Part shown: positions 12,433-25,400 of the stretch, in pieces | Layout of the letters: each line of letters starts with the position of its first letter | Position numbering within the stretch: position 1 is the first letter of the stretch | DNA from: Hydractinia symbiolongicarpus | Lineage: Eukaryota > Cnidaria > Hydrozoa > Anthoathecata > Hydractiniidae | Assembly: GCF_029227915.1 (NCBI RefSeq) | Contig: NC_079880.1 | Coordinates: forward strand, 19,282,501-19,346,500 | Reading direction: 5' to 3' | Length of the DNA stretch: 64,000 bases | Program-made: the position numbers and the translations under genes | The notes under the pieces: model-generated | The model's input: only the letters and a program-made list of their open reading frames with translations | Databases searched by the model: none | What the model was told of the DNA's origin: nothing

Positions 12433-13489
12433 CGAGGAGTCGATGAATTTATTGATATGTTTAAAGATGAACGCTCGAACCTTATCATCACTGATTGTGT
12501 GTGAATATCTAAATGAACAGCAAGCGTGTCTTAACCTCCCTTGCACGTCCTGGTGAAACTTGTGATGACTTTTATCAGCGCAGGAATGATTCCGTTAATT
12601 TTTAATTTTTGTTGTATCTCGTTTGGGTTTTTGAAGTTTAATTTATGTTGAGTAATGTTTGAACTAATACGTCTAAAAATCTGAATTTTAGTTTTTTCTC
12701 CTTAATTTAGTTTTTGTTTAAAGATTAATATTAGAGATAAGTTAGGTCAGAGTCCTGTACAGTTGTAAATTGGTTTTAAAGACTTTTTAAAATAAAAAAA
12801 ATCTTGATTTCTTCCTTTTCTCTTCGTCGAGGTTTCAGTAGATTAAGAGTGTACTGGTGTACTGTGCGATTGATGTTTAAAAACATGTTTGACTATAAAG
12901 TATATTTTTACAATGCGCTCACGTAAATAATGCTCAATGTCTATATTTGAAGACAAAGATAAAAGAGGTAGCCAAAAGTTCTAGATTTTGAAAACAGAAT
13001 TTCAACATTTTTGCACTAAAATTACGCAAGAAAGTAATTCCATACGTCTAATCTGGAAGGCCTCCTAGAACAAAATGCATGTGTGGTCGAGCAGTCTAAA
13101 GCATCATCCCTAAAAAACCCATTACATGGTACCGAGAAGTTAAAGTGTGTGAGTTCTAATCTCACCCTGTCCCAAAATTTATTCAACACGTTTCGGAGGT
13201 TGTCTTAACGTACGCTTTTTTATTACTATTTCTTCCACAAGTCGCATTTTCACTCGGCTACATAAAAATCACCATTAATTTTTGACCACATGTAGAAAAT
13301 TACACGAAATCATGCAAAAAATCCTTTAAGGCTTGTAGGACATAGATGATTAAAACAAGCTAGACAGTCAGACTAAATCGTATAACCGATAAAAGTTCAA
13401 CCGATGCAGAGGGAAAAATAAATCACACTTTTTTAAGAAAATGTGATAAATAATTCTGTTTTAAAAACACCCATAAAATTTCCATAATA
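12433..13489. other. Convergent intergenic region
   Basis: The 3' ends of the membrane-protein gene (+) and NBAS (−) face each other here. On the plus strand an AATAAA-rich run near 12790 fits polyadenylation of the first gene. On the minus strand an AATAAA lies at 13219–13224, about 265 bases after the NBAS stop. A tRNA-like repeat lies between them (13084–13165). No protein-coding frame was recognised. Confidence 0.55.
13084..13165 (+). repeat. tRNA-like sequence, possible SINE relic
   Basis: TGGTCGAGCAG at 13084–13094 matches an RNA polymerase III box A (TRGYNNANNNG). GTTCTAATC at 13153–13161 is one base from a box B and sits in a perfect five-pair T-arm-like stem (GTGAG, loop TTCTAAT, CTCAC). 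No acceptor stem forms, so this is not a working tRNA gene. A decayed tRNA pseudogene or tRNA-derived SINE head is the simplest reading. Confidence 0.45.
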
Positions 13490-16400
13490 TTATCGACTAA
13501 ATTTTGTTTTTATAAATTCTAAAGCATTTTGAAGAGTGTATAAAGAAGCGTGTGTTTGATTGAAACGTAACATTAAACTTCCAGCTTCGGCTTCCAAACC
13601 AGCTTCTGATAGTTGTGTTACGACTGTTTCGACTATTACAGGATTATCGATCGATACGACCTTCTGCATCGCTGTCTCGAATATGTGAGAATTAGATGTT
13701 CGATGGAATGTTTTCGATTCCAGCAAAAGTTCAAGCAATTCAGTATCGAAATCATCAACCTGAAAGAAATTAAAAGCTTATTAGTGATATTTTCGCATGA
13801 TTAGCTATTCGCCGACTAGAGACTAAAAATTCGGGACCTACCAGCCGAAAATTTCATTATTTAGGATTTATGTCACGAGGCAATTCTGGCACATAATAAA
13901 AGTTTTAACAAATTACAGGAACAGATTTGTCGTGCGTTATATTTCTATATTTTAGACGAAGAATTAAAACACAGCTTTTCGTCTGGCTTTGATATGACAA
14001 AGAAGTCAAAAAATAAATACTCCTTTTCTTTGCATGCATTGAGTCCTGCGTATCATGTTGGACTCGTCCTCAGTCCTCTCCATCCAGTGGCTAGTCAAGA
14101 ATATTAAAACTATATGAAGTCGGAGAAATTTTTTTCTTGTCAGAGAAAACCTACGAAATCTTTGAATCACCATACAACGGTTTAATTTTTTGGACTAAAC
14201 ATTTCTTTAAAAGGAATTTTCCACAAAATAAAAAATCTTATCTATCCCAAACAGGAATTCTTGAACAGTCTCCACCAACTCAAAGTAAAAAACTCAACTA
14301 TTTCAAGATACGTACCTTTAACATGCTGATATCATCAAAAGTCTCATCATAACAAAAATCGTACGAACTTGACAACATCACTTTTAGCGCAAGTAGAAAA
14401 TTCTCGTGCTTCAACTTTGTGTAAATGTGTTGATAGTCCTGAAAAAACGTTCCTTTCAAGTTATCATGAAATATAGAAACCAGATAGTATGTTTTCGTTC
14501 TGTATTTTCCGGATGACGCGAATATGTGACTATTTTCTTATATCATATTAAGCACTCTGAATTTCAATTGATATTTTCTAACGTATTAAAACATTTCAAC
14601 TTGGAAGACCTCACGCAAAATTAAAACAACGCAACCCAAACCTGCTTAGTTAACCTGCTTTGCAGGTTTGATTTGTGCAGGACGTCAATCACTGAACTGT
14701 ATTCTTGAAGCTTAATCAGCTTTAGCAGCAACTTCATCCAAGGTTTTTTCTCGGGACTTTCGTCACTACAATAGGAAACAAACACGCATTTTTGAGTTAC
14801 CAAAACAATGTAAGGCGATCGACATACCGACATGCGACGTTTATAGGTATATATGTAAGGTAACAACAACATGACCCACACGACAAAAAGACGTCGAAAA
14901 AAAATCAAACGACACTAAAGGCTGGTACACACTCGTGACGCAAACGCAAGAAAAAGACTGTGTGAACGCCTTCGACGCAAGATTGAAAAAGTTTTGATAT
15001 TTTCGCGTTTGCGTCCACGTTTGCAGCATAATTTTTGGAGTGTGAACCAGAAAACGCAAGTAAACGCAAACGCAACAACAAACGCAAGAATATTCTCAAT
15101 AATAAAAATAAAGAAACTATGAAAATTTGAGGAAATCAGAAATATTATAAAAGTACTGATAATAGAAATTTTTGAAACTGGTAGAAAAAGTTGCTTTTGT
15201 AAAATTCGTTTTGTAATGACAAAATATGATAAAAAAAGATGATGAAACTTTTTTAAAGCGGCTTTATTCTGGGTTTTTACCATCAACCACGTCTGTACAG
15301 TGTGTTAAATTTATCCCCCCCCCTGTATTCTCTTTTCCTTTGATGCTTTAATAGATAATTGTATGATACAGTTACCTCACGGTAACTCGAACACCGGATA
15401 ACTCAAACTTTCATTATCTCGAACCATCTTCTTGGGTCCCTTGAGCTTTCGTTAATACTTCCCTATAAAAAACTCCAGTTAAAATGAAACTGGGATAACT
15501 CTAACACTCGGATAACTCTAACATTCGTTAACTCGACCCATTTGTCGACGTAACGGGTGCTACGCTTCATTCGAACATCGAACATTCGTTGAGTCGAACT
15601 ATTTTCCTTGGTCCCTTGGAGGTTCGAGTTACCGGGAGTTAACTGTATTTTCATATAGGTTAGCCATATATAATTATTCTACATGTTCCTTGTCTATTAT
15701 GTTGGTTTATGTCTTCTTGCGTTTTCATGTTTGCGTTTGCGTCAGATTTTTAAAATTAACATTGCGCATGCGTAAATTACTTGCGTTTGCGCTAGCGTCG
15801 CAAATGTGAACCAGCCTTCGGGTATCCATAACGTCATTTTTTAACTTTTCTGTGTTGTAAGAAACCATATTTTAAGTTTGAAAAGTTGTAATAGCTGCAT
15901 TTTGGTTGTTTCAAATTTCTGCGAATTTCAAAGATCCTGGGTATGCGATGAAACACAAATAAGAAACAAGAAAAAAGTAATAAATAACCTGTTTTTGGTG
16001 ACTGATAGTGTCGGCCATGATGCCAGAAGTTGCTCCAGTCCATACGCTTGTTCTGATGACGTAGTTTCACTGTGTAATTTACAGAACATTTCATACCTTT
16101 TTGTGTCCGTATCAATGTCTTCCTCGCGGATCTGATGCAAAGAAGAAAAAAATAATACTCCACAGGAATTTGAGTAAAATTAGTACCGGACCATAAATAG
16201 TACCGGGCCATAAATAGTACCGGGCTATAAATAGTACCAAGCTATAAATAGTACCGGACTATAAATAGTACCAGGCTATAAATAGTACCGGACTATAAAT
16301 AGTACCGGCTATGACAACATCACTAAAGAGGAACCTGCTACACTTGACGTTGTAAATGTATTCGCACATGGTGTCAACAATTTTTGTTAACAATTCCAAC

Positions 16401-19400
16401 AAGGGTCCGAGGCACAAAGACATAAGAAAAATACCCCGGTACGCAAAAAGATAAGGTAAAAAACAAAAACGAAGGTTGCTGTGATGAGGATTTGAACCTA
16501 TGAACAGTTAATTATTGAAAAAAAGCGCAAACAGAAAATCTTTATACAAGGCAATATTTAATAACTAGACAAAAATAGTTTGACAAATATTTACATTTCA
16601 AAGTTTTTAGGTTTTTGCTCAACAGAATGGTTATTTAAAGATTTTAAGGTCACCCACTTGCCTTCAGGCATATCTCGCCTGGAATAAGCCTACAATTTTC
16701 CGAGCTACAATCCTGTTCATAATGTTTTAGAAAATGACAGTTTTTTAGCCACTTCTTGAAGTAACAAAGCAGCGTCGCCTGATGAATGCGGACACCCTGA
16801 AGAAATTTCTACTTAGGTCTATGTGTAGGGTGGTTAAGAAACGTTGAAAATGCGCTAGTCACTGGTTCTGCGATGTTATTATTACGGAACAATTTACGCA
16901 TCCTCGACGAAGGTCCATGAAAGCCATGGTGACGTCAGCAAGAATTAACCCAGTTTGAGGTATCGGATCTAACTAAATAACCAAAGATCCTAAGATGCTA
17001 AGTCCATTGTGATTGGCAAGTTCAAAGTGCCAGTGTCGGACATGAAAGGTTTAAATCTTTGCTTCTGGTTGCGATCTTTAAAATTAGGCATATATTGTAA
17101 TAATTTTTTCAGAATGTGTAGAAGCAAACAATGTACCAGTTAGCCAGTCGTAAATACAAACATGCAATAAAAACGAGCAAATCCCAACCAAACTCAGAAA
17201 CCCAAATAAAGACAGGCATGCGAAGTAACATACCTTAATTGCCCATTTCGAGGATATGATCGCTTCTGACTGGAAATACAACAATAAGAAAACATCCTCT
17301 CCACTCAACTGAAACGCTTCTTCAAGTAGGTGCAATACGGTAGATTTTAATTCCGTGCTCACGTTTACATCCGAACAAAATGGTCGAACCACTTCTAAGA
17401 AGTCGACAACACCCACTTCTGTGCCACTATCTTTGTTGTAGGTTTTGATTGTTTTGACGAGTTCTTTGAAGTTTGAGCTGTCACTAAATATATAAAATTA
17501 TTTCACACAAATTCCGTAACTACAAACCCGATAGAACATTTCTAGAAGCTACGAATACAGTAAATTCAATATAATGTCCGGCTGTGCATTCCGTGGTTGT
17601 CACATGTTCGAATCTAATGGCATAAAGTAAATTCCCTTTTTTTCAAAAGATACAAGGATATATACAAAAGCCCTATACGTATTTTAATTATACTATACGG
17701 GATAAAAAGCATGAAACAGAGAAGTCAAAATATGTTCTCTACTATACATATGTTTCGCCAATCTTGTTTCAGTTTCTTGCGGATAAGAAACATTTCAAAA
17801 TGATTGTGAAATAACTACACGAAGCTGCTTACAATGGATGGAGATCACTCGAGCTAATATGTATGGCACGAGGAAAGTATCTTAGCTGTTTTATTGCTAT
17901 GTCCAAATTGCTTGGACGAGCAGTCCTTACACATATTTAAGATTCGTACATTTCAAACTTTTCTAGCATAAAGTGTTTAGGAATCTTTATACAGACTTAC
18001 CTTGTTTTCTGCAGTTCACCTAACATCACTTGCAGTGTATTTTGCAGAACAGTACCAATTTGTTGGGCTTGACCATTTAAAGACAGTACAGAAGCAATCA
18101 GTTCGGGTGATTCGAATTGTTGAAACATGCGAGAACATAAATCTTGAATTTCACGGCCGTCGCCTTTTGACAAATCGTAATTTTTAGCAAAAGTCTTCCG
18201 TGTCTCCTAAACACAAGATATACAATAAATCAATCAAAAAAACAGTTCAACGGCGAACATTAGATCGACGCAGAAGGGGCCTGAGTACGAAATTACCTTT
18301 TCTGAATTCATTAATTTCCAAAATACATCACTTTGTAAGGTGTTCAAATGTTTCAAACCTTCTTGTAAATGTGTTAATACTGCATCGTACTCTCCTAAAA
18401 CTTCATCCCTGAAGAAAAAAGTTCTTATTCATGGTTACAGAAAAATTAGGACAAAGTTCTAGTCGGGACCAATCGGACAATTTTTTCACAATTTTTTTAT
18501 ATTAGTAAAGTTTTTTCTAAATTTGTTTTACATGTTTCGCCATATTTGAAATTTTGTTGAGCACAAAGCACAAAAAACCCTATACAATAAACGCGACTCT
18601 AAAAAAAGGACTAAAAGTGCATCGCAAAGGATTCCTGCAAGCACAACAAGACGACGTACCAAAACAAAACACAATGTTTTGAATATATTTATCAAGCTTG
18701 TAATCTAGTCTGATTAAAAATAATGGGTTTTGTCGAAAAGCAAGGTTTATTGTATGAAAATTTCCAGAAACTTATAGTATGCCCATGAAAGGTAACTAGA
18801 AAACCCTCTAAGTGATAGGGTCTAGTTAGTTATCAATAACTTTATTACAAACTCAAACTTTCTTAAGTCATTCAAAATATTTAAAAAGAAAATATAAAAA
18901 GCCAACAACAATAAACAAACCTATTATCTTGGCCTTTCAATTTTTCTTCATCGGCACCTTTTTGTTGTCTCATGTACTTCAAAAGTCTGTTAGTAATCTC
19001 TATTCGAACGTCATGGGTAAGCAAGTCAAAAGCGTTTTCTGAGAAGATGATATGGTCAAAGAACTCAACTACATCCATGGTGTTGATTTTAGGGAGAAAC
19101 TTTTGGCAGGATTCAAAATGATGCAACCAGTCGAGCTAAAAATAACAAAAACAATTGAACTTACGTCACCGTATTTTCTCCAATAAACGCACTGCGAAAA
19201 TTATTTTGATATGTAAAATATTTTTACTTTTAAAGGGGGCATATATTAGAGGGGCGTTTATTAAAAGGACGTTTAAAAGAGAGGAGGCGTTTATTGAAAA
19301 TATGTTACACCTTTTTTAAGCAGTTTATTTTAAGTTGAGCCTCAATATAATCCGCTCGTTTTAATCTTCTATTATGCTTATAATTGTTAATCTCTAGTTT

Positions 19401-22400
19401 CATCATCACTTATTCATTCTATAATTTCTGGACATTTCTTTATACCATCATTTTCATCCATTCCTTCCTTACTTTTACTCCTTTTATGCGAGCACATTTG
19501 TTTGTAACATTTTTTAAGGAAATATTTTACCAGGTGTCAATTTTAATTTTTCACTAAGAAAAAACATTTGTTTAGCTCAAACAAATTTTGAAGAATCTTA
19601 GCCTGCATGAAAGCTGCATAGTCTTTCACAAGAATTACTGCACGAGAACAGTTTAATGTACCTTCTCTGTGTTTTTATCAGGTTGCCAGAATGCGTTTTT
19701 CATGTAGGCGAGGAATACTTTGTTAGCTGTCAAGAAACTGCCGTCGCTCTAAAAAAATCAAAAAGTACAAAATGAGGATGAAATTAAAATATAGAGTAAT
19801 TACAATTTCAATTCATGTAAGCTTTCACATATTCTACCGCAGGTTGGAAGGACGAGCGTCTCTTTAATTGAAACCTTTTTTGGCACTGAACCCTTCCCCA
19901 ATCCAAATAAATATACCTGAGGTATCTTCGATGCAATCTTTGCAAGTAGGTGCACATTGTTCTCCTTCACTGAGGTTTTAATGACCTCTAATGGTGCATT
20001 ACCATGAATCAATGCTTTGTAATCCAGAGACGGAGCTGCCGCTTTTATTTTCTTAAGAAGCTTAACATGTGCATCCAGATTCAGTTTTCCCTGAAATGGT
20101 AGCAGCTAGAAGAATTACGCAAACAGCAGTTGCAACGACGACCACAACAACAACAAAAACAACAAGGACAAGAACAATGACTACAACTACAGTGAATCTG
20201 ACAACAATGGCATGGACGACGACGACAAACACTACAACCAAGACAAGGATGATGACGACTAATACAACAATGACGACAGCACAAGGACGACGACAACGGC
20301 AAGGACGAAGACGACAACGACAAGGACGAAGACGACAACGACAAGTGCGACGACGACAACAACAACGGAAACAACAACGTCGACGATAACAACAATGATG
20401 CTGACTACAGTAACAGTAACAACAGCAACAATAAATCTGACAACGACAACAATGACGACAACAATAACGACGACAACAACAACGACGACGATAGGAATGA
20501 TGAGGTCGACTACAGCAAAAGTAATAGCAACAGCGACAACGACCACAACTACAATAAACAAGAGACGACGACTACTTCAACAAAGAACGCTCACAACAAT
20601 ATGAACAATCACTTCTTACCTCGAGTACTCTCGTTGGAGAAGTGCAATTCAACAGAAAAACGTAAAACAGCAACAGAATGTTGTGATCATTGCCATCTAG
20701 TTCAGGATAAACATACTTCTTCAGTCGATCAAACACTTTGTCAGCTTTCCCTTTCAACGTGTTTTCGATGTTCCATTTATTAAGGTCGTCACGGATAGCC
20801 TTTGCTTTCAAACTAAAAATTATGCGAAAAAATCGTTTGAAAGCGTTTCCGTTGTACGGTTGGCACTGGTACAATATATTGTATACAATTAATTGTGCAC
20901 AATTTTATATTCTTGTACAAGACATTGTACAGATGTAAACCACGACGTACAATATATCGTGACTTCAAAGCTTACAATTTTCTTTACAATTTAATCAGTT
21001 AGATTTAAAGAAACACGTAGCAGGCTCCTATACATGAAACAATACTCCATACAATAGCAGTAAAAGCTATACTTTAAGGGTGAATCATTTGGACTTGGGT
21101 GAGTTATAACTCTTTTGCCACTTTGTTTCCATACCCACATATCATTTCTCTCACCAAAATTAACTCATAAAATAAAATTGCTAGAAAAGATAAGATTTTT
21201 CGAGTATTGTGAATTTTGCTAAATAGTAATAAATGATACTAATATTTGCATGTAACTTTTGATAAGTAAAATTATGAAAAAAATGGATTTGTGTACTGCA
21301 TGACAAAGGAAGCCATTACAACAATATTTAGTGTTGTCAGCCACACAAACTCAAATTCTGAGTTTATCAAAATAATTTCCAAAACAATTTCAACATACCC
21401 ACTGTCTGTAAATAAAAATTCAACATGTGACAACATAACTTCCCATAATTCCACATCATATTTATCAGCCAATAGAATGCAAGTATCCATCAGTGTCTCT
21501 TCGGTACTCCTGAAAATTAGAAAAATAAATTTCATCATTCTGTAAGACCAACCATTCAAAGGTTTCATGTAAAACGGAAATATCAAGTTAAATTAGCAAA
21601 AAAATGAAAAGAAACCTCAAAGCAAAGTAAAATGAATTCCAGAAGGTAAAAGATCGCATAAAATTAAAGAAAAACTGAACAGTTTTGTCTCCTTCGCTTT
21701 TTTTCACTGCGTACAGGTCATACTTCTTTATTTCCTCATGTGCGCTCAAACATCACTTAATGTTCTTATGACATAGATTCCGTTTTACATAATTATTATA
21801 CAGTTTCGTCCCTTTACACATATACATGTAGACTAGGTTAGTTGCAACTTTGGTTACAAAAAGTTTGCTACAGACATTTTAAAATAAACTTAATCAGTTT
21901 TTAATGTCTTTTCTAGGTCTTTTAATTTTTTTTAGCTTGTAAATTAAATACTGGTAACAAAGAAATAGATGAGAAAACATAACTCAAATAACCGAGATGA
22001 GTGCATAAAAAAATGTCAGAATAAAACACCAAATGGAAAGAGACATCCATGAACAATATGCAGACTCTTAACACACAATGTCATGACTTTTTCATTACTT
22101 CAGATAACATGAGGTCGCCTTGTTATAAATATAACATCTATAATACTGTTCAATATATCAGAGGTATGTAAACAAAATTAAAACCGTCCCCCACAACCAA
22201 TTATAAACGCTCTCCACATTTTTGATGCACGCAGATTCCTTACTAACGTTAGGACGCCTACTTACAACACAAGGGTCTTAGCTGCCTTACATACATTAAA
22301 TCAAAAATTTAGCAATGAAGACACATTAGGCAGTGCATTTTAAGTCCAGTTTACACATCTGCAAAAGAAAGCAACGGAAAGTTATTTTTAATATACCATT

Positions 22401-25400
22401 GCAGTTACAGCCATAAATAAAAACGTTCTTCCCAAATTACAGAAGGCTTCATCGAATTGACAAATACCGAATGAGGCAGCAATATGCATAGGGAGTTGTA
22501 CATGACAACGGACAAAGGACAAAGAAATTTGTTCAAAATACTAAGACTTAGGAAATAAATTTGTGGACATGTATTGCACTGTACTTACATAGCAAGGCCA
22601 AGGATTGTTTCTTTCTTGTATTCATTATCAACTGCAAAACGTTCAATATCAACTCCTAAAATATGAAAGACGAGAGATATAAGAAAAAAAAGTTACACAA
22701 AAGATGAATAAGACTAACTTCTCTTTCTTTAGTTGATATAAGGCGCGAAGGAGCGCTTTTTTGAAATGTTGAGTACCAAACTATGGGTAACTACAATTAT
22801 GTTGCATCAAAAGTAAGAATTAAGTTCTCTTTAATTCACAAAATTGTGGTAAATATGGTAAAGCGACAACAAAGGAAGTCACAATCTTGTACTGTGTGTC
22901 ATATAAACTGCAATGATCACTTCATGGCGTTCCAAAATGCGGATTAAAAACAGTTTTCTACAATTTTTAGAAAATGGCAGAAAACCGATTTTGTTATGGC
23001 AATATGAATTCTTATTCACTCCGTAGGGATTGCACAAATATCAAATACAACTTCTACAAGTTATATTTGAAAAAGACCAAGAAAAAGTTCTGTTCAAATA
23101 TTTTCAGAAGCAAAAACAATTATGAACACCTTTATAAAAAAACTCACTATTTACATATATACCACACGTTTATTTAAGATGACATTCAAAGAAAACTTTT
23201 CGAGGAGAATTGCCGTTATAATATAACAAACAAACAAGAAATAAGCAACAAGAATCAGAATACGATAAATAACGCCTAACTCACGACTAAGATTGTCAAA
23301 CATACCTTTATCTAAATCTTGTAACATATGAGCCTGTAACAGATCCGACAAATTTGTCAAATTGGTGATTAAACATCTCCCTGACTCGTGTTTAGCTAAT
23401 TCATCTTCGTTACCAAACCTCTTTAACATGTAAGTTAAGATTTGTTTTGGTTCAGTAGAATACACATCAGCTATGGATTTTGAAGCCAGCGAATTGTCAT
23501 TAGTGTAGAGTTGTAGAGCGTGGTAATAGGCTGCAAAGATGAAGTTGAATTTTGTTCTTCGCTGTTTGTTGAACACTTCTGCTACCAAGTTGGGCTGAAA
23601 ATAAACATGTTAGAATTTCATATACGTGTGTTTATTCTCCAATATGTACAACTCACAAATATAAATTTTTTCAGCAATTTTTTCTCGAATTATAGCTTTT
23701 TCATAATCAATTGAATTCTCGACATTGTACCAATATTGTATAAATATAAATACCATGGTTTCTTAGTTTGTCTATAAACTTTTTTGTGGTGGACTTGCTT
23801 TAAGCGACTTGTTCAAGATAGTATTCAAGACATAGAAAATTTCTTTCAGGTGTATTAAGATTCTAGTGCAATGATTGTTTCCATATGTATTTTGAGTATA
23901 CACATTTTGATGGATCCTTTTTAAATAGTTTGGAAACTTAAAGTACGTGAAGCACTATTATGCAATCTTTACCTCAGACTGTATTGAAAATACGCTGGTA
24001 TCTTCATTACGTTAAAATTGCATGCGAACATGGTAGGAACAACTTTGTAAACATAACAAAACATTAAAAAGCATAAACACAGCTTCCTACCGAAGATAAT
24101 GCCATCATATATGCAATACTCAACAGACTGTCTTGTTTAAACTCACCAGCAGCTAGATTGACAAGTGCTAAAAAAATACGTGAACGTTTTATTTGGAGTC
24201 AAAATATAAGCAGTTGGTTGCTAAAAGATTTATTGCGTAAAACATTTATAGCATAGGTTAAAATACATTTGCCAGCAAAAAGAAATATTAGAGATGGTTA
24301 ATAACTGCGTTTACTTGTTTTTGACAAAACTTTAGAGAATACTTCCTGATGTTATACCCTTTTTCTTTTGATGCTCCTTTTTTGAGCATACCAGGAGTCA
24401 GAAATAGCCATAAAGTCTACCTAATCAGGTTCTGTTATTAACTCCTGTGCTGTAATGGGTTGGCATTGGTATCAGTTATGCATACGTTTTGTCCCTGATT
24501 TTCCAGAAATTTTACCACATTTTCCTGATTATGTGAATCTATGTGAATCACCTAACTTTTTATTGATTTCCTTGACCAGACAGACATTATATTCATCTAT
24601 GCTAACTGCGAAGACTTCTCCACAACAGCAGAGAATATTGCAGCACATACCTTCATCAGTTTCCTCAATAACTTCTCCTTCAGCTCTGCGCTCAGATAAT
24701 TTTTGACTCCTCAAAAGGAGACTATTTGTGACTTTGACTTCACTTTCCAAGCCAGCTAAGCAATCAAAATATTCTTGAAGCTAATGCAAGATAAAATTAA
24801 TTAGTTGAACAAAATAAAGAAGTTGTATTACAATCTATGCTAATTTTAAAAATGGTAATATAATGGCATTGAGGATCATATGCATTTAATTTCAAAAAAA
24901 AAAAAAACATAAAAAAAAATCAAATTTTTCTACGTGTGGATTTTGCTTATTCTTCACATACACCTGTCTGGAATTTAGTTTTACAGGAAATTGATTCAAA
25001 ATCCGCACCAAAAACGTTTGCAATTTTACAATCATTTTAAAAAGAGCTAACACATCAATTAAGTCAAATATTTTTTGAAACTGACCGGAAACATGAAAGA
25101 CAAAAATTAGAAAGAATTCAACTGTGCCATTAATGTCACCATAACAATTCTTTCGAGAGTGAAAAAGAGTTTCGAATTTATGCTTATACTAAGCCATGTT
25201 AAGACCCAAAGTTAAAAAATCTTGAGAGAAGAATATTTTTTAATGTGGTGAATTCAATCTTACAAAAAGAAAATGAATTGTTATTGTAGTACAATTGATC
25301 TAATGCAACACAAATAAAAAAATAAATAAACATATAAAAACAAAACAGAAAAGATTTTAAACATTCTTACACCCATCTTGACTTTGTTATCCAATTTCCT

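Noticed and set aside
16470-16520. GGATTTGAACC (box B on the minus strand)
   Set aside because: T-stem pairing fails after three pairs, and no D-arm or acceptor stem is present.
17590-17650. GTTCGAATC resembling a tRNA box B
   Set aside because: No box A at the right distance and no cloverleaf stems.
20069-20604. Several open frames of 70–106 codons on both strands
   Set aside because: They are translations of the impure triplet repeat and lie within a clean NBAS intron.
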